A program made the translations under genes and the position numbers. Positions 24,965 to 32,485 of a stretch of DNA of 64,000 nt are shown piece by piece. Numbering within the stretch: position 1 is the first letter of the stretch; each line of letters opens with the position of its first letter. The DNA is from Bacteroidales bacterium (lineage in GTDB: Bacteria; Bacteroidota; Bacteroidia; Bacteroidales; P3), in NCBI GenBank assembly GCA_016280915.1, contig JAEEHQ010000003.1:1-64000 (forward strand). The letters are read 5' to 3'. The notes under the pieces are model-generated. The model had not been told where the DNA came from. It made no database searches and worked only from the letters and a program-made list of their open reading frames with translations.

Positions 24965-26245
24965 ATGCAAAGAGATACTCAAATTTTCGACCTCATCCAG
25001 AAGGAGAGAGAACGTCAGACCAAAGGCATTGAACTCATTGCCTCTGAGAATTTCGTAAGTGACCAGGTGATGGAAGCCATGGGTTCCGTCATGACCAACA
25101 AATATGCCGAGGGCTATCCCGGAAAACGTTACTATGGCGGTTGCCAGGTAGTGGACCAGAGCGAGACCATCGCTATCGAACGTGCCAAGAAGCTCTATGG
25201 TGCTGAATGGGCTAACGTGCAGCCCCACAGCGGTGCTCAGGCCAACATGGCTGTCTTTATGGCATGCCTCAAGGCTGGCGACACTTTCATGGGTATGAAC
25301 CTCGACCACGGTGGCCACCTCAGCCACGGCAGCCCTGTCAACTTCAGCGGCTTGATGTTCAACGTTGTTGACTACGGCGTGAAGGAAGACACCGGCACCA
25401 TCGACTACGACCAGATGGAACAGCGTGCCATGGAGCACAAGCCCAAACTGATCATCGGTGGCGGTTCTGCTTACAGCCGCGACATCGACTGGGAGCGCAT
25501 GCGTGCCATCGCCGATAAGTGCGGTGCCATCCTCATGGGCGACATCAGCCATCCCAGCGGTCTTATCGCCAAGGGCCACCTCACCAACGCCGTGAAGTAT
25601 TGCCACATCGTCACCACCACCACCCACAAGACCCTCCGCGGACCTCGCGGCGGTATGATCCTCCTTGGTAAGGATTTTGAGAATCCTTGGGGGAAGACCA
25701 CTCCTAAGGGCCAGATTAAGATGATGAGCGCTCTGCTGGACAGCGCCGTCTTCCCCGGCACCCAGGGCGGTCCTCTCGAGCACGTGATTGCCGCTAAGGC
25801 TGTTGCTTTCGGTGAGGCTCTGACCGACGATTACGACCGCTACATCATCCAGGTGATGAAGAACGCAAAGGCTATGGCAGAATGCTTTGTTGAGAAGGGC
25901 TATAAGGTCATCTCCGGCGGTACCGACAACCACCTCATGCTCATCGACCTTCGCACCAAGTTCCCCGATATGACTGGTAAGGAAGCTGAGAACGCTCTGG
26001 TTGCTGCCGACATCACCATCAACAAGAACATGGTTCCCTTCGACAGCCGTAGCGCTTTCAAGACCTCCGGTCTGCGTGTCGGCACCCCCGCCATCACCAC
26101 TCGTGGCTTGAAGGAAGGCGATATGAAGGGTATCGTCGAACTGATCGACAACGTCCTCAACCACCACACCGATGAGAAGGTTATTGCTGAAACTCGCGGC
26201 ATTGTCAACGAGATGATGCAGAACCGTCCTCTCTTCGCTTGGTAG
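24965..26245 (+). CDS. glyA: Serine hydroxymethyltransferase
   Basis: A 426-residue PLP enzyme interconverting serine and glycine with tetrahydrofolate. Visible: '[10 protein letters not shown]' near the N-terminus, '[13 protein letters not shown]', the PLP-lysine region '[14 protein letters not shown]' with Lys222, and '[15 protein letters not shown]' near 380. Full family length. The codon bias is strong and GC-rich, as in highly expressed genes. Downstream is a MITE-like element and then a hairpin terminator, so the transcript may include the element. Confidence 0.97.
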   Translation: MQRDTQIFDLIQKERERQTKGIELIASENFVSDQVMEAMGSVMTNKYAEGYPGKRYYGGCQVVDQSETIAIERAKKLYGAEWANVQPHSGAQANMAVFMACLKAGDTFMGMNLDHGGHLSHGSPVNFSGLMFNVVDYGVKEDTGTIDYDQMEQRAMEHKPKLIIGGGSAYSRDIDWERMRAIADKCGAILMGDISHPSGLIAKGHLTNAVKYCHIVTTTTHKTLRGPRGGMILLGKDFENPWGKTTPKGQIKMMSALLDSAVFPGTQGGPLEHVIAAKAVAFGEALTDDYDRYIIQVMKNAKAMAECFVEKGYKVISGGTDNHLMLIDLRTKFPDMTGKEAENALVAADITINKNMVPFDSRSAFKTSGLRVGTPAITTRGLKEGDMKGIVELIDNVLNHHTDEKVIAETRGIVNEMMQNRPLFAW

Positions 26246-26261
26246 TAGATTACCCGCATAT

Positions 26262-26429
26262 AGGAAGCTGTTTGAATTTAATTCAATGTTTTTCTTAAAG
26301 CACATATACGGCATCTTTTTCTCCTTGTTTCGGTTACAATGGAACCCCATTGCGCCCTCAAAAAGGAGTAATATCTGCTCGCCTATCTGCATAATAAAAT
26401 TCATCAATCAAATTTAAACAGCTTCTTAA
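26262..26429. mobile_element. MITE-like element with imperfect terminal inverted repeats
   Basis: The left end GGAAGCTGTTTGAATTTAAT and the inverse complement of the right end, AGAAGCTGTTTAAATTTGAT, match at most positions. They bound about 165 bases without coding capacity. It sits between the glyA stop and glyA's probable terminator. No transposase is in the window, so mobilisation in trans would be needed. Target duplications are not clear. Confidence 0.5.
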
Positions 26430-26460
26430 AGGGGTCGCTGCGCAAAGTGACCCCTTTCTT
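26428..26460 (+). terminator. Terminator downstream of glyA
   Basis: AAAGGGGTC pairs with GACCCCTTT around a 12-base loop, followed by CTTATATT. Confidence 0.7.
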
Positions 26461-26475
26461 ATATTCCCAAATAGA

Positions 26476-26625
26476 ATGACCCGAGAGTACGAGGACAATA
26501 AACGCAATCAGGATGACTTTTGGTCGTCTCCCAGCGGTAGGCTGCTGCTTGCTGTTATTAAAACGGTGGTGATTATTGGCTGCTTTCTGTCCCTGCTGAT
26601 AGCCATTTTTGGTCGTTTTATGTAG
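26476..26625 (+). CDS. Small single-pass membrane protein (49 aa)
   Basis: This ORF is too short for the track. ATG at 26476, stop TAG at 26623-26625. The product begins 'MTREYEDNKRNQDDFW', a charged N-terminal half, followed by one hydrophobic segment ('VVIIGCFLSLLIAIFG') and ends 'RFM'. Such a polar head with one C-terminal membrane helix is plausible for a small membrane protein. It lies 30 bases before galE on the same strand. Function unknown; the evidence is reading frame, composition and position only. Confidence 0.5.
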   Translation: MTREYEDNKRNQDDFWSSPSGRLLLAVIKTVVIIGCFLSLLIAIFGRFM

Positions 26626-26655
26626 GAAGGTTTAACAAATGAAAAACAACAACAA

Positions 26656-27669
26656 ATGAATATTCTTGTAACGGGAGGAGCCGGCTTCATCGGTTCCCAC
26701 ACCTTGATAGAACTCTATGCCGCAGGGCATACCGCCGTGGTGGTTGACAACCTCAGCAATTCCAATCCCGAGTCGCTCCGTCGGGTGGCTAAGATTGTTG
26801 GTGTCGACAACATACCTTTCTTCAAACTGGATATCCGCGACCGAGAGGGATTGAACGGTCTGATGGCTCAACAGCGTTTTGATGCCTGCATCCATTTTGC
26901 CGGACTCAAGGCCGTTGGTGAGAGTGTGGAAAAGCCTTGGGAGTATTATGAGAATAACATCAGCGGCACACTCACCTTGGTGGATGTGATGCGCAAGCAT
27001 GGTTGCAAGAACATCATCTTCTCTTCCAGCGCCACGGTTTACGGCGACCCTGTCGAGATTCCCATCACCGAACAATGTCCCAAGGGACAATGCACCAATC
27101 CTTACGGTTGGACCAAGAGCATGCTCGAGCAGGTGCTGATGGACATGCAGAAGGCCGACCCCGAATGGAATGTGGTCCTCCTGCGCTATTTCAACCCTGT
27201 TGGAGCCCACCCCAGTGGCTTGATTGGCGAAAATCCCAACGGTATCCCCAATAACCTCATGCCCTATATCACCCAGGTGGCTGTGGGCAAACGTCCCGAG
27301 CTGGGCGTTTTTGGCAACGATTACGACACCCCCGACGGTACGGGTGTGCGCGACTACATCCATGTTGTCGACCTTGCCAAGGGCCATGTCTGTGCCCTCA
27401 AGGCCATCGGTCGCAAGTGTGGCCTTGCTGTTTACAACCTGGGTACCGGTCACGGCTACAGTGTGCTCGACATGGTGAATGCCTTTGTCAAAGTGAATGG
27501 GGTGAAGGTGCCTTACAGCATCAAGCCCCGTCGTGCTGGCGATATAGCCACCTGCTACAGCAATCCTGCCAAAGCCGAGAAGGAGCTGGGGTGGAAAGCC
27601 CAGTACGGCATCGAAGAGATGGTTCGCGATTCGTGGAATTGGCAGAAACTCAACCCCGAAGGTTTTTAA
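26656..27669 (+). CDS. galE: UDP-glucose 4-epimerase
   Basis: A 337-residue extended short-chain dehydrogenase. NAD-binding 'VTGGAGFIGSH' at the N-terminus, catalytic 'SSSATVYG' near residue 122 and the YxxxK motif in 'NPYGWTKSMLEQ' near 150, plus 'RYFNPVGAHPSG' and 'DYIHVVDLAKGH'. It interconverts UDP-glucose and UDP-galactose for galactose use and envelope glycans. Followed closely by a terminator. Confidence 0.95.
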   Translation: MNILVTGGAGFIGSHTLIELYAAGHTAVVVDNLSNSNPESLRRVAKIVGVDNIPFFKLDIRDREGLNGLMAQQRFDACIHFAGLKAVGESVEKPWEYYENNISGTLTLVDVMRKHGCKNIIFSSSATVYGDPVEIPITEQCPKGQCTNPYGWTKSMLEQVLMDMQKADPEWNVVLLRYFNPVGAHPSGLIGENPNGIPNNLMPYITQVAVGKRPELGVFGNDYDTPDGTGVRDYIHVVDLAKGHVCALKAIGRKCGLAVYNLGTGHGYSVLDMVNAFVKVNGVKVPYSIKPRRAGDIATCYSNPAKAEKELGWKAQYGIEEMVRDSWNWQKLNPEGF

Positions 27670-27689
27670 TGACCATTCCTACTAATCAT

Positions 27690-27720
27690 AAAGCCACCAT
27701 CAGGGTGGCTTTTATTATAT
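27690..27720 (+). terminator. Terminator of galE
   Basis: AAAGCCACC and GGTGGCTTT form a 9-bp stem with a 5-base loop, followed by TTATTATAT. Confidence 0.8.
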
Positions 27721-27744
27721 AGTTCCAATTATAATATAATAAAG

Positions 27745-29538
27745 GTGAAGAAATATCTTGTTGCAATACTGAAGATTTATCTCTGTTTCTTGTTGGTGTT
27801 TGTCCTGCAGAAACTGTTGTTCTTGGCAATCAATAGCTCTTATGCTGAAGGATTTGTGTTTGGCGATGCTTTTTTGGTACTGTGGCATGGTTTGCGTCTC
27901 GACGCTGTTGCCAGCTCCTACTTGCTGATTGTCCCTGTGGTTTTGATGGCTGTGGCCATGTATCTCAAGAAGGTCAATCTGCGCAACCTGCTCACCTGGT
28001 GGTATATCCCGGCCAGCTTGTTGGTCACCGTGGCTTTCCTTTCCGATGCGATGCTGTATCATTTTTGGGGTTCCAAGCTCGATGCGGCCGATTTTATCTA
28101 TGCGCAGAATCCCAAGGACCTTTTTGCCAGCCTCTCTTTCTGGCTCATCTTGTTGGCTTTCTTTGCAATAGTCTTTTTCACCTTTTTGCAGGTGTGGCTG
28201 TTGCGTTGGGCTACGCCCAAGACCATGCCACAGCTGAGGTTCAAGTGGTTGGGAACCATTATGCTGGTGCTATTGTTAGGGGTCAATTTCATCGGCATGC
28301 GGGGTGGCTTGCAAGAGTCTACTGCCAATCCCAGCTATGCCTATTTCTCTTCTAAGCAGTTCCTCAACCATGCTGCCCTCAACCCCGCCTTCAATATTCT
28401 ACACTCCATGTCCAAGAGCCAAGATCTTACCCACGAGTTTGATTTCTACACACCCGAAGAGATGGACGATTTGACAAGTGGAGTCTATGAAAGCCATTCC
28501 GATATTGCCGACACGTTGTTAAACACGCAGCGACCCAATATCATCCTGATAATATGGGAAGGCGGAGGCGATCTGATGACAGCCAACGACACCATTGCAC
28601 CCTATTTCAATCAGTTGAAAGGGGAGGGGGTCTATTTCTCCAATTGCTATGCCAATAATTTCCGCACCGACCGAGGTCTAGTCTCTATCCTGAATGGTTG
28701 GCCAGGGCTGCCCACCACGTCGGTCATGAAGATGAGTGGCCGCTGCCGGCAATTGCCCTCCATTGCCAAGCATCTGGGGGCGGAGGGCTATCATTCCACT
28801 TTCTATTATGGTGGCGATATCGACTTCACCAATATGCGTGGCTATCTTTTCGAAACGGGCTATGAAAAGGTACTCGGTGGCGAAAACTATTCTTGGGCTC
28901 CTAACCAGAGCAAATGGGGTGCCGACGACGAATATCTGCTTGCGCTAACCCCCAACCCGTTGCCCGCCGCACCTTTCTTTGCCACCTACCTCACCCTTAG
29001 CAGCCATGAGCCCTGGGTGGTGCCCTACCGCAGGCTGCAGGACAATAAGGCCAATGCCTTTGCCTATACCGACTCCTGCATCTACACCTTCGTCCGGCAA
29101 TTAAAACAAAGTGGCCTTTGGAACAACTTGCTGCTGATAGTTATTCCGGACCATGGTGTCGACTATGGTCAGTACCATACATATAGTGTTCAAACCTCGC
29201 GCATTCCTATTTTGTGGTTGGGTGGTGCCGTCCGTTCGGCCCGAGTAGTCGACCAGCTGATGAACCAAAGCGACTTGGCCGCGACGCTCATGGCTCAATT
29301 GGGTGTGAAGGCCAACGACTTTATTTTCAGCCGCAATGTCCTCAGCCCCCACTATCGTCCCACCTGCATGATGCACGCCTATAAAAATGGTGTCAACCTC
29401 ATTGATACCACAGGCAGCTCTCGGTTCGACCTCGTGGACGGTCAGGTCATCCCAGCAGAAGAGCCCCATCAATCCCAAGCCACCCATACGGTCAAAGCCC
29501 TTCTTCAAAAGGTCTATTCTGCCACAGCTCGGTTGTGA
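27745..29538 (+). CDS. LTA synthase-like membrane sulfatase/phosphatidyltransferase
   Basis: A 597-residue protein starting at a GTG. Five hydrophobic segments fill the first ~190 residues; the rest is an extracytoplasmic alkaline-phosphatase-fold domain. 'IWEGGGDLM' near 270 supplies the first metal ligand, Thr in 'NFRTDRGLVSI' near 305 is the likely nucleophile, and 'VIPDHGVDYG' near 470 another ligand group. In Gram-negative Bacteroidales such enzymes are thought to move phosphoglycerol or phosphoethanolamine groups onto envelope glycans; the substrate is unknown. A second family member is at 45622-47619. Confidence 0.87.
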   Translation: MKKYLVAILKIYLCFLLVFVLQKLLFLAINSSYAEGFVFGDAFLVLWHGLRLDAVASSYLLIVPVVLMAVAMYLKKVNLRNLLTWWYIPASLLVTVAFLSDAMLYHFWGSKLDAADFIYAQNPKDLFASLSFWLILLAFFAIVFFTFLQVWLLRWATPKTMPQLRFKWLGTIMLVLLLGVNFIGMRGGLQESTANPSYAYFSSKQFLNHAALNPAFNILHSMSKSQDLTHEFDFYTPEEMDDLTSGVYESHSDIADTLLNTQRPNIILIIWEGGGDLMTANDTIAPYFNQLKGEGVYFSNCYANNFRTDRGLVSILNGWPGLPTTSVMKMSGRCRQLPSIAKHLGAEGYHSTFYYGGDIDFTNMRGYLFETGYEKVLGGENYSWAPNQSKWGADDEYLLALTPNPLPAAPFFATYLTLSSHEPWVVPYRRLQDNKANAFAYTDSCIYTFVRQLKQSGLWNNLLLIVIPDHGVDYGQYHTYSVQTSRIPILWLGGAVRSARVVDQLMNQSDLAATLMAQLGVKANDFIFSRNVLSPHYRPTCMMHAYKNGVNLIDTTGSSRFDLVDGQVIPAEEPHQSQATHTVKALLQKVYSATARL

Positions 29539-29685
29539 TGGTCTCTTTGTAATAGGCGACCTTCTCTGTAGGGCTTTCTTCAAGAGATTGCCATTCCTAT
29601 CCGGCAAAGATAAGTAGCCCATCAGGCTCCATCGGCATGGTTGCTGTGAGCAAGGCAACGTGTACGCTGACGCTACAACAATAAA

Positions 29686-29722
29686 AAAAGGACACGCCTT
29701 TATGATACGTGTCCTTTTCTTT
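29686..29722. terminator. Bidirectional terminator between convergent genes
   Basis: AAAAGGACACG and CGTGTCCTTTT form an 11-bp stem with T runs on both strands, between the LTA-synthase-like gene (plus) and the His/Cys-rich lipoprotein gene (minus). Confidence 0.85.
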
Positions 29723-29749
29723 ATCAAAAGAATTAAAGGGAATGTCCGA

Positions 29750-30142
29750 TTAATTGTGGGGGAAGATAATGGTACCTGTGTGGTCACCTTCTTCTGGGAT
29801 GGTGCGACCGAAATGGGTAGTCAGCTCAATCCATGTTCCACCAGTATTGTCACCAGTATGGTTCTGGAAGATGTGCCAGTGGGGACGGCCAGCGTGGGTG
29901 CAACCGTTCAAACCACAGTTACCATCGGCAAAATAATGGGAGTGATAGTGACCGGGAAGCACATCAACGTGACATAAAGGGCAGGGGAAACTGGCATCCT
30001 TGCCATCCACACCAGCGTAAAGAACTGCTTCGTCTGCCTGAGAGTACTCGACATCATCCTTATTGCAGGAAGTGAGGCTCATGGTGGCAAAAAGTGCAAA
30101 ACATGTCACAGCACTCATCAAGAGAAATCTCATTTTTTTCAT
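29750..30142 (-). CDS. His/Cys-rich lipoprotein, function unknown
   Basis: About 130 residues from the ATG at 30142 (the track start at 30256 adds an implausible 38-residue leader). Lipobox 'LTSC' puts the lipidated cysteine at residue 26. The mature part has 'CPLCHVDVLPGHYHSHYF', 'CGLNGCTHAG' and 'RPHWHIFQNH': four further cysteines and about ten histidines within 60 residues, suggesting metal binding. I do not recognise a family. Monocistronic between a bidirectional terminator and its own promoter. Confidence 0.75.
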   Translation of the reverse strand: MKKMRFLLMSAVTCFALFATMSLTSCNKDDVEYSQADEAVLYAGVDGKDASFPCPLCHVDVLPGHYHSHYFADGNCGLNGCTHAGRPHWHIFQNHTGDNTGGTWIELTTHFGRTIPEEGDHTGTIIFPHN

Positions 30143-30265
30143 TTTAAAAATGTATTTTAATGTTATTATTATTATTTTTAGTTTGCTTGTGTACTTACTT
30201 ATATGTTTATCTTTGTGAGGATTATACGTATCAACTGCTTCTATTCTCCCCACCAATAGATATTA

Positions 30266-30294
30266 CAAAGATACGACTTTTTTTTAATTTGCAA
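30266..30294 (-). promoter_or_regulatory. Probable promoter of the His/Cys-rich lipoprotein
   Basis: TTG (30294-30292), 18 bases, then TATCTTTG (30273-30266) on the minus strand. The leader would be about 115 bases. Confidence 0.55.
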
Positions 30295-30336
30295 ATATTT
30301 TTTTGTTTCTTTTATTTTTTGAGAGCCCCTGCTGAC

Positions 30337-31116
30337 CTACCTTTCGGCAACGACATATTTCTTTCCCAGCATATTCAGCTGTAGGCAGAGACCCAGGTTC
30401 AAGTATTTGAAGTCTATCAAACTGGCCTGTATCAGCACATGTTGCCACAGCAGGGCATCTGCTCCAATCAGAAACTCGTTACCCATGTATTCCACAATGG
30501 CACGTCCCTGAGGAAAGAAGGCAGGCCTAAAGGATAGTCCCCCCACCAGTCCGCTCCATTTGTCGTTGTAATTGCGAAAATAGTGTCGGTAGGCTAAGTT
30601 CACCCCCAGTTCGTTGCCCCCGAAGCCAAAGTGCTTGGTGGCAGCAACGTAGATGTTGGTGAAATAGAGTTGTACATCAGTCCTTTCTTTGTTGAAGGCG
30701 GTGGTGCCCACGTCGTTGAAACCGATGGCTACGGCTGGATGGTATCTGCCCTCTCGGAGTGGTCTGATTTTGATGGAGGCGTAGCGGTCCTTGCGCCAAA
30801 AGCCAACCTCACCAGTCACCGCGCGGGTGTCTTTTCTTCGGGTGGAGGTGAAGCTCAGCTCTATCCATTCGAATGGGGTGATGCCCAGATAGAAGTCGTA
30901 GGTGTTGTATTTCTCGCCTTGAAAGAGAAAACCTGTGTCGGGCAGGAGGGCTTTGTTCAGGTAGTGGACACCCATGCGGGCATCGCCCTCGTGACTCATT
31001 TCGGCCGATGGGATGTGTAGAAAACCTGAAGTGCCGTTGTATTGTTGGGCGTGGCTTAAACTTGGCAGCAGCACCATGGCGGCCAGTAGGATGTAGCTTA
31101 TTTTTATGCGTTTCAT
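30337..31116 (-). CDS. YjbH-like outer-membrane protein, N-terminal-type part
   Basis: About 259 residues from the ATG at 31116, which overlaps the upstream stop as ATGA. Signal peptide ending 'SLSHAQ', then 'GTSGFLHIPSAEMSHEGD', which resembles the N-terminal repeat start of YjbH-family exopolysaccharide export proteins. Alternating strands through the rest fit a beta-barrel. The second gene of a translationally coupled pair; its partner resembles the other half of YjbH. Placement in the outer membrane is inferred. Confidence 0.6.
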   Translation of the reverse strand: MKRIKISYILLAAMVLLPSLSHAQQYNGTSGFLHIPSAEMSHEGDARMGVHYLNKALLPDTGFLFQGEKYNTYDFYLGITPFEWIELSFTSTRRKDTRAVTGEVGFWRKDRYASIKIRPLREGRYHPAVAIGFNDVGTTAFNKERTDVQLYFTNIYVAATKHFGFGGNELGVNLAYRHYFRNYNDKWSGLVGGLSFRPAFFPQGRAIVEYMGNEFLIGADALLWQHVLIQASLIDFKYLNLGLCLQLNMLGKKYVVAER

Positions 31117-32084
31117 TCTGTTTCCTCCTTTCCTTTGTAGATGAAGTCGGGTTCCATCGTGTGGCTGCCCCATTTTAGCAAGTCGCGGCTGAACCAGCCG
31201 TCGCGCATATTTTCCTCAGGGTCGGTGTAGTAGAGCTGGTTGGCATCGCGGTATTGGGCCATGCCCCTCACCAGATAGGTAAGGCTATAATGGGAGGCCG
31301 GCCGGAAATTGACCGTACGGTGGGTCCGCTTGTAGGGTGGCAGCATGATGGTCACCTTAAAGCCACCGTCCATGCCCTTTGCCAGCGATTGCGTCAGGGA
31401 CACACCCTCCTGACCCAGCTGTCCGGCAATGTTGTTCCATTTGGCGTAGAGCCCCACCGTCGCATGGTTGAAATGGCGCATGGCCTCGGCCTGGAATCCC
31501 CAGTCGGTGTAGACATATTTGCCCACAACGCCCCGCAGCTGGGTGTTCCAGCGCGAAAGGTAGATGTCGCCGCCCACCGTGCCGGTGAAACGGCCCATCG
31601 GACTCATGCCCCAGCCTCCGGCCATGGTGAGTAGGCCGGTGAGCCCTGCCTGGGCCTCAAAGGCCAGCCATGGGGTTACAGGCAGGAAGGCTTTCAGGTC
31701 AAATCCGTAGCGGGAATTGCTGAAAGCTCCCACACTCCCTTTCAGGTAGACCGGACCTGCCTTCAGCTCCTTGCTCAGCACCAGCATGCTGGGGTAAAAG
31801 CGACGCACATCGTTGCTCAGCTGGTTGATGACGGTCAGTCGGGCTTGACCTGCCAATTGCCAGTGGTTGCCCATATTCCATTTAAAACCCGGGGTGAGGT
31901 TGAACACCACGTTGTACTTTTGGTAGAAGTAAAAGTCATACAACCCCACCTCAAAACCTGAAAAGAAGTCGATGCTGGGCTTCTCACTTTGTCCCCACGA
32001 CCGCTGGGGCCCCGACATCAGCAGCACCGCCAGCACGATGCCCATCAGGCAATTTCGACGAAAGATTGAATAGTTGTGTTTCAC
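31113..32084 (-). CDS. YjbH-like outer-membrane protein, C-terminal-type part
   Basis: About 323 residues if the GTG at 32084 is used (giving 'KHNYSIFRRNC' plus a hydrophobic stretch ending 'RSWGQ', a sensible signal peptide); the ATG at 32045 is the alternative. Strand-rich, with 'VGKYVYTDWGFQAEAMRHF' and 'VGLYAKWNNI', recalling the second half of YjbH, where a barrel precedes a 'G.YLA.D.G' motif. Coupled by ATGA overlap to the YjbH N-type gene downstream. Probable role in surface polysaccharide export; not certain. Confidence 0.55.
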   Translation of the reverse strand: MKHNYSIFRRNCLMGIVLAVLLMSGPQRSWGQSEKPSIDFFSGFEVGLYDFYFYQKYNVVFNLTPGFKWNMGNHWQLAGQARLTVINQLSNDVRRFYPSMLVLSKELKAGPVYLKGSVGAFSNSRYGFDLKAFLPVTPWLAFEAQAGLTGLLTMAGGWGMSPMGRFTGTVGGDIYLSRWNTQLRGVVGKYVYTDWGFQAEAMRHFNHATVGLYAKWNNIAGQLGQEGVSLTQSLAKGMDGGFKVTIMLPPYKRTHRTVNFRPASHYSLTYLVRGMAQYRDANQLYYTDPEENMRDGWFSRDLLKWGSHTMEPDFIYKGKEETE

Positions 32085-32485
32085 AGGAGTGTCCTTTTTT
32101 TGTGCACCCAGCTCCAGCCAGCTGTTGACCAAGGACCGGATGCATTGTTGTTTTTGGGTAATATGTAGTATATTTGTCGTTTTTATTTGTCTTTTTATTT
32201 CTATAACGCAAAAAACACTTTTTTATTGCCATTCCCAATGGAAGAGTGTTTATTTGATAATGTTTAGAGTTATATGTAAATCCGTGTGACATATAAAGCA
32301 AGCTTCTGCTTGACTATTGCTGTCATCTGCTGGATAGGAGCTTCGCATTGGGTTTGAGACAATGTACGGCTGACAAAATGTCTTGAGTTGCTTTGTTTTG
32401 AGACTCTCCGGCTGACAATTTGTCTATTGGGCCGTGCTGGTGTATTTGTTGATAGATGGATGTTCAATAAAAAAACTATTGCATT
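32085..32485. other. Divergent intergenic region before clpB
   Basis: About 400 bases without a convincing gene. It holds a hairpin CAAGC ttct GCTTG (from about 32300) and two 11-bp palindromes listed separately. TGTATTTG near 32438 is a weak -7 candidate for clpB. Confidence 0.45.
32372..32424. promoter_or_regulatory. Tandem palindromes upstream of clpB (possible stress operators)
   Basis: CGGCTGACAAAATGTC (palindrome GACA aaa TGTC, 32372-32382) and CGGCTGACAATTTGTC (GACA att TGTC, 32414-32424) are near-identical sites whose centres are 42 bp apart, four helical turns. Position 60-115 bases before a chaperone gene suggests a heat- or stress-responsive binding site. The binding protein is unknown. 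Confidence 0.55.

Noticed and set aside
24947-26407. 486-aa minus-strand ORF opposite glyA
   Set aside because: Antisense shadow of a strongly biased, highly conserved gene; the product has no recognisable features.
26508-26702. 64-aa minus ORF upstream of galE
   Set aside because: Antisense to the 49-aa membrane peptide and the galE start, whose frames fit better.
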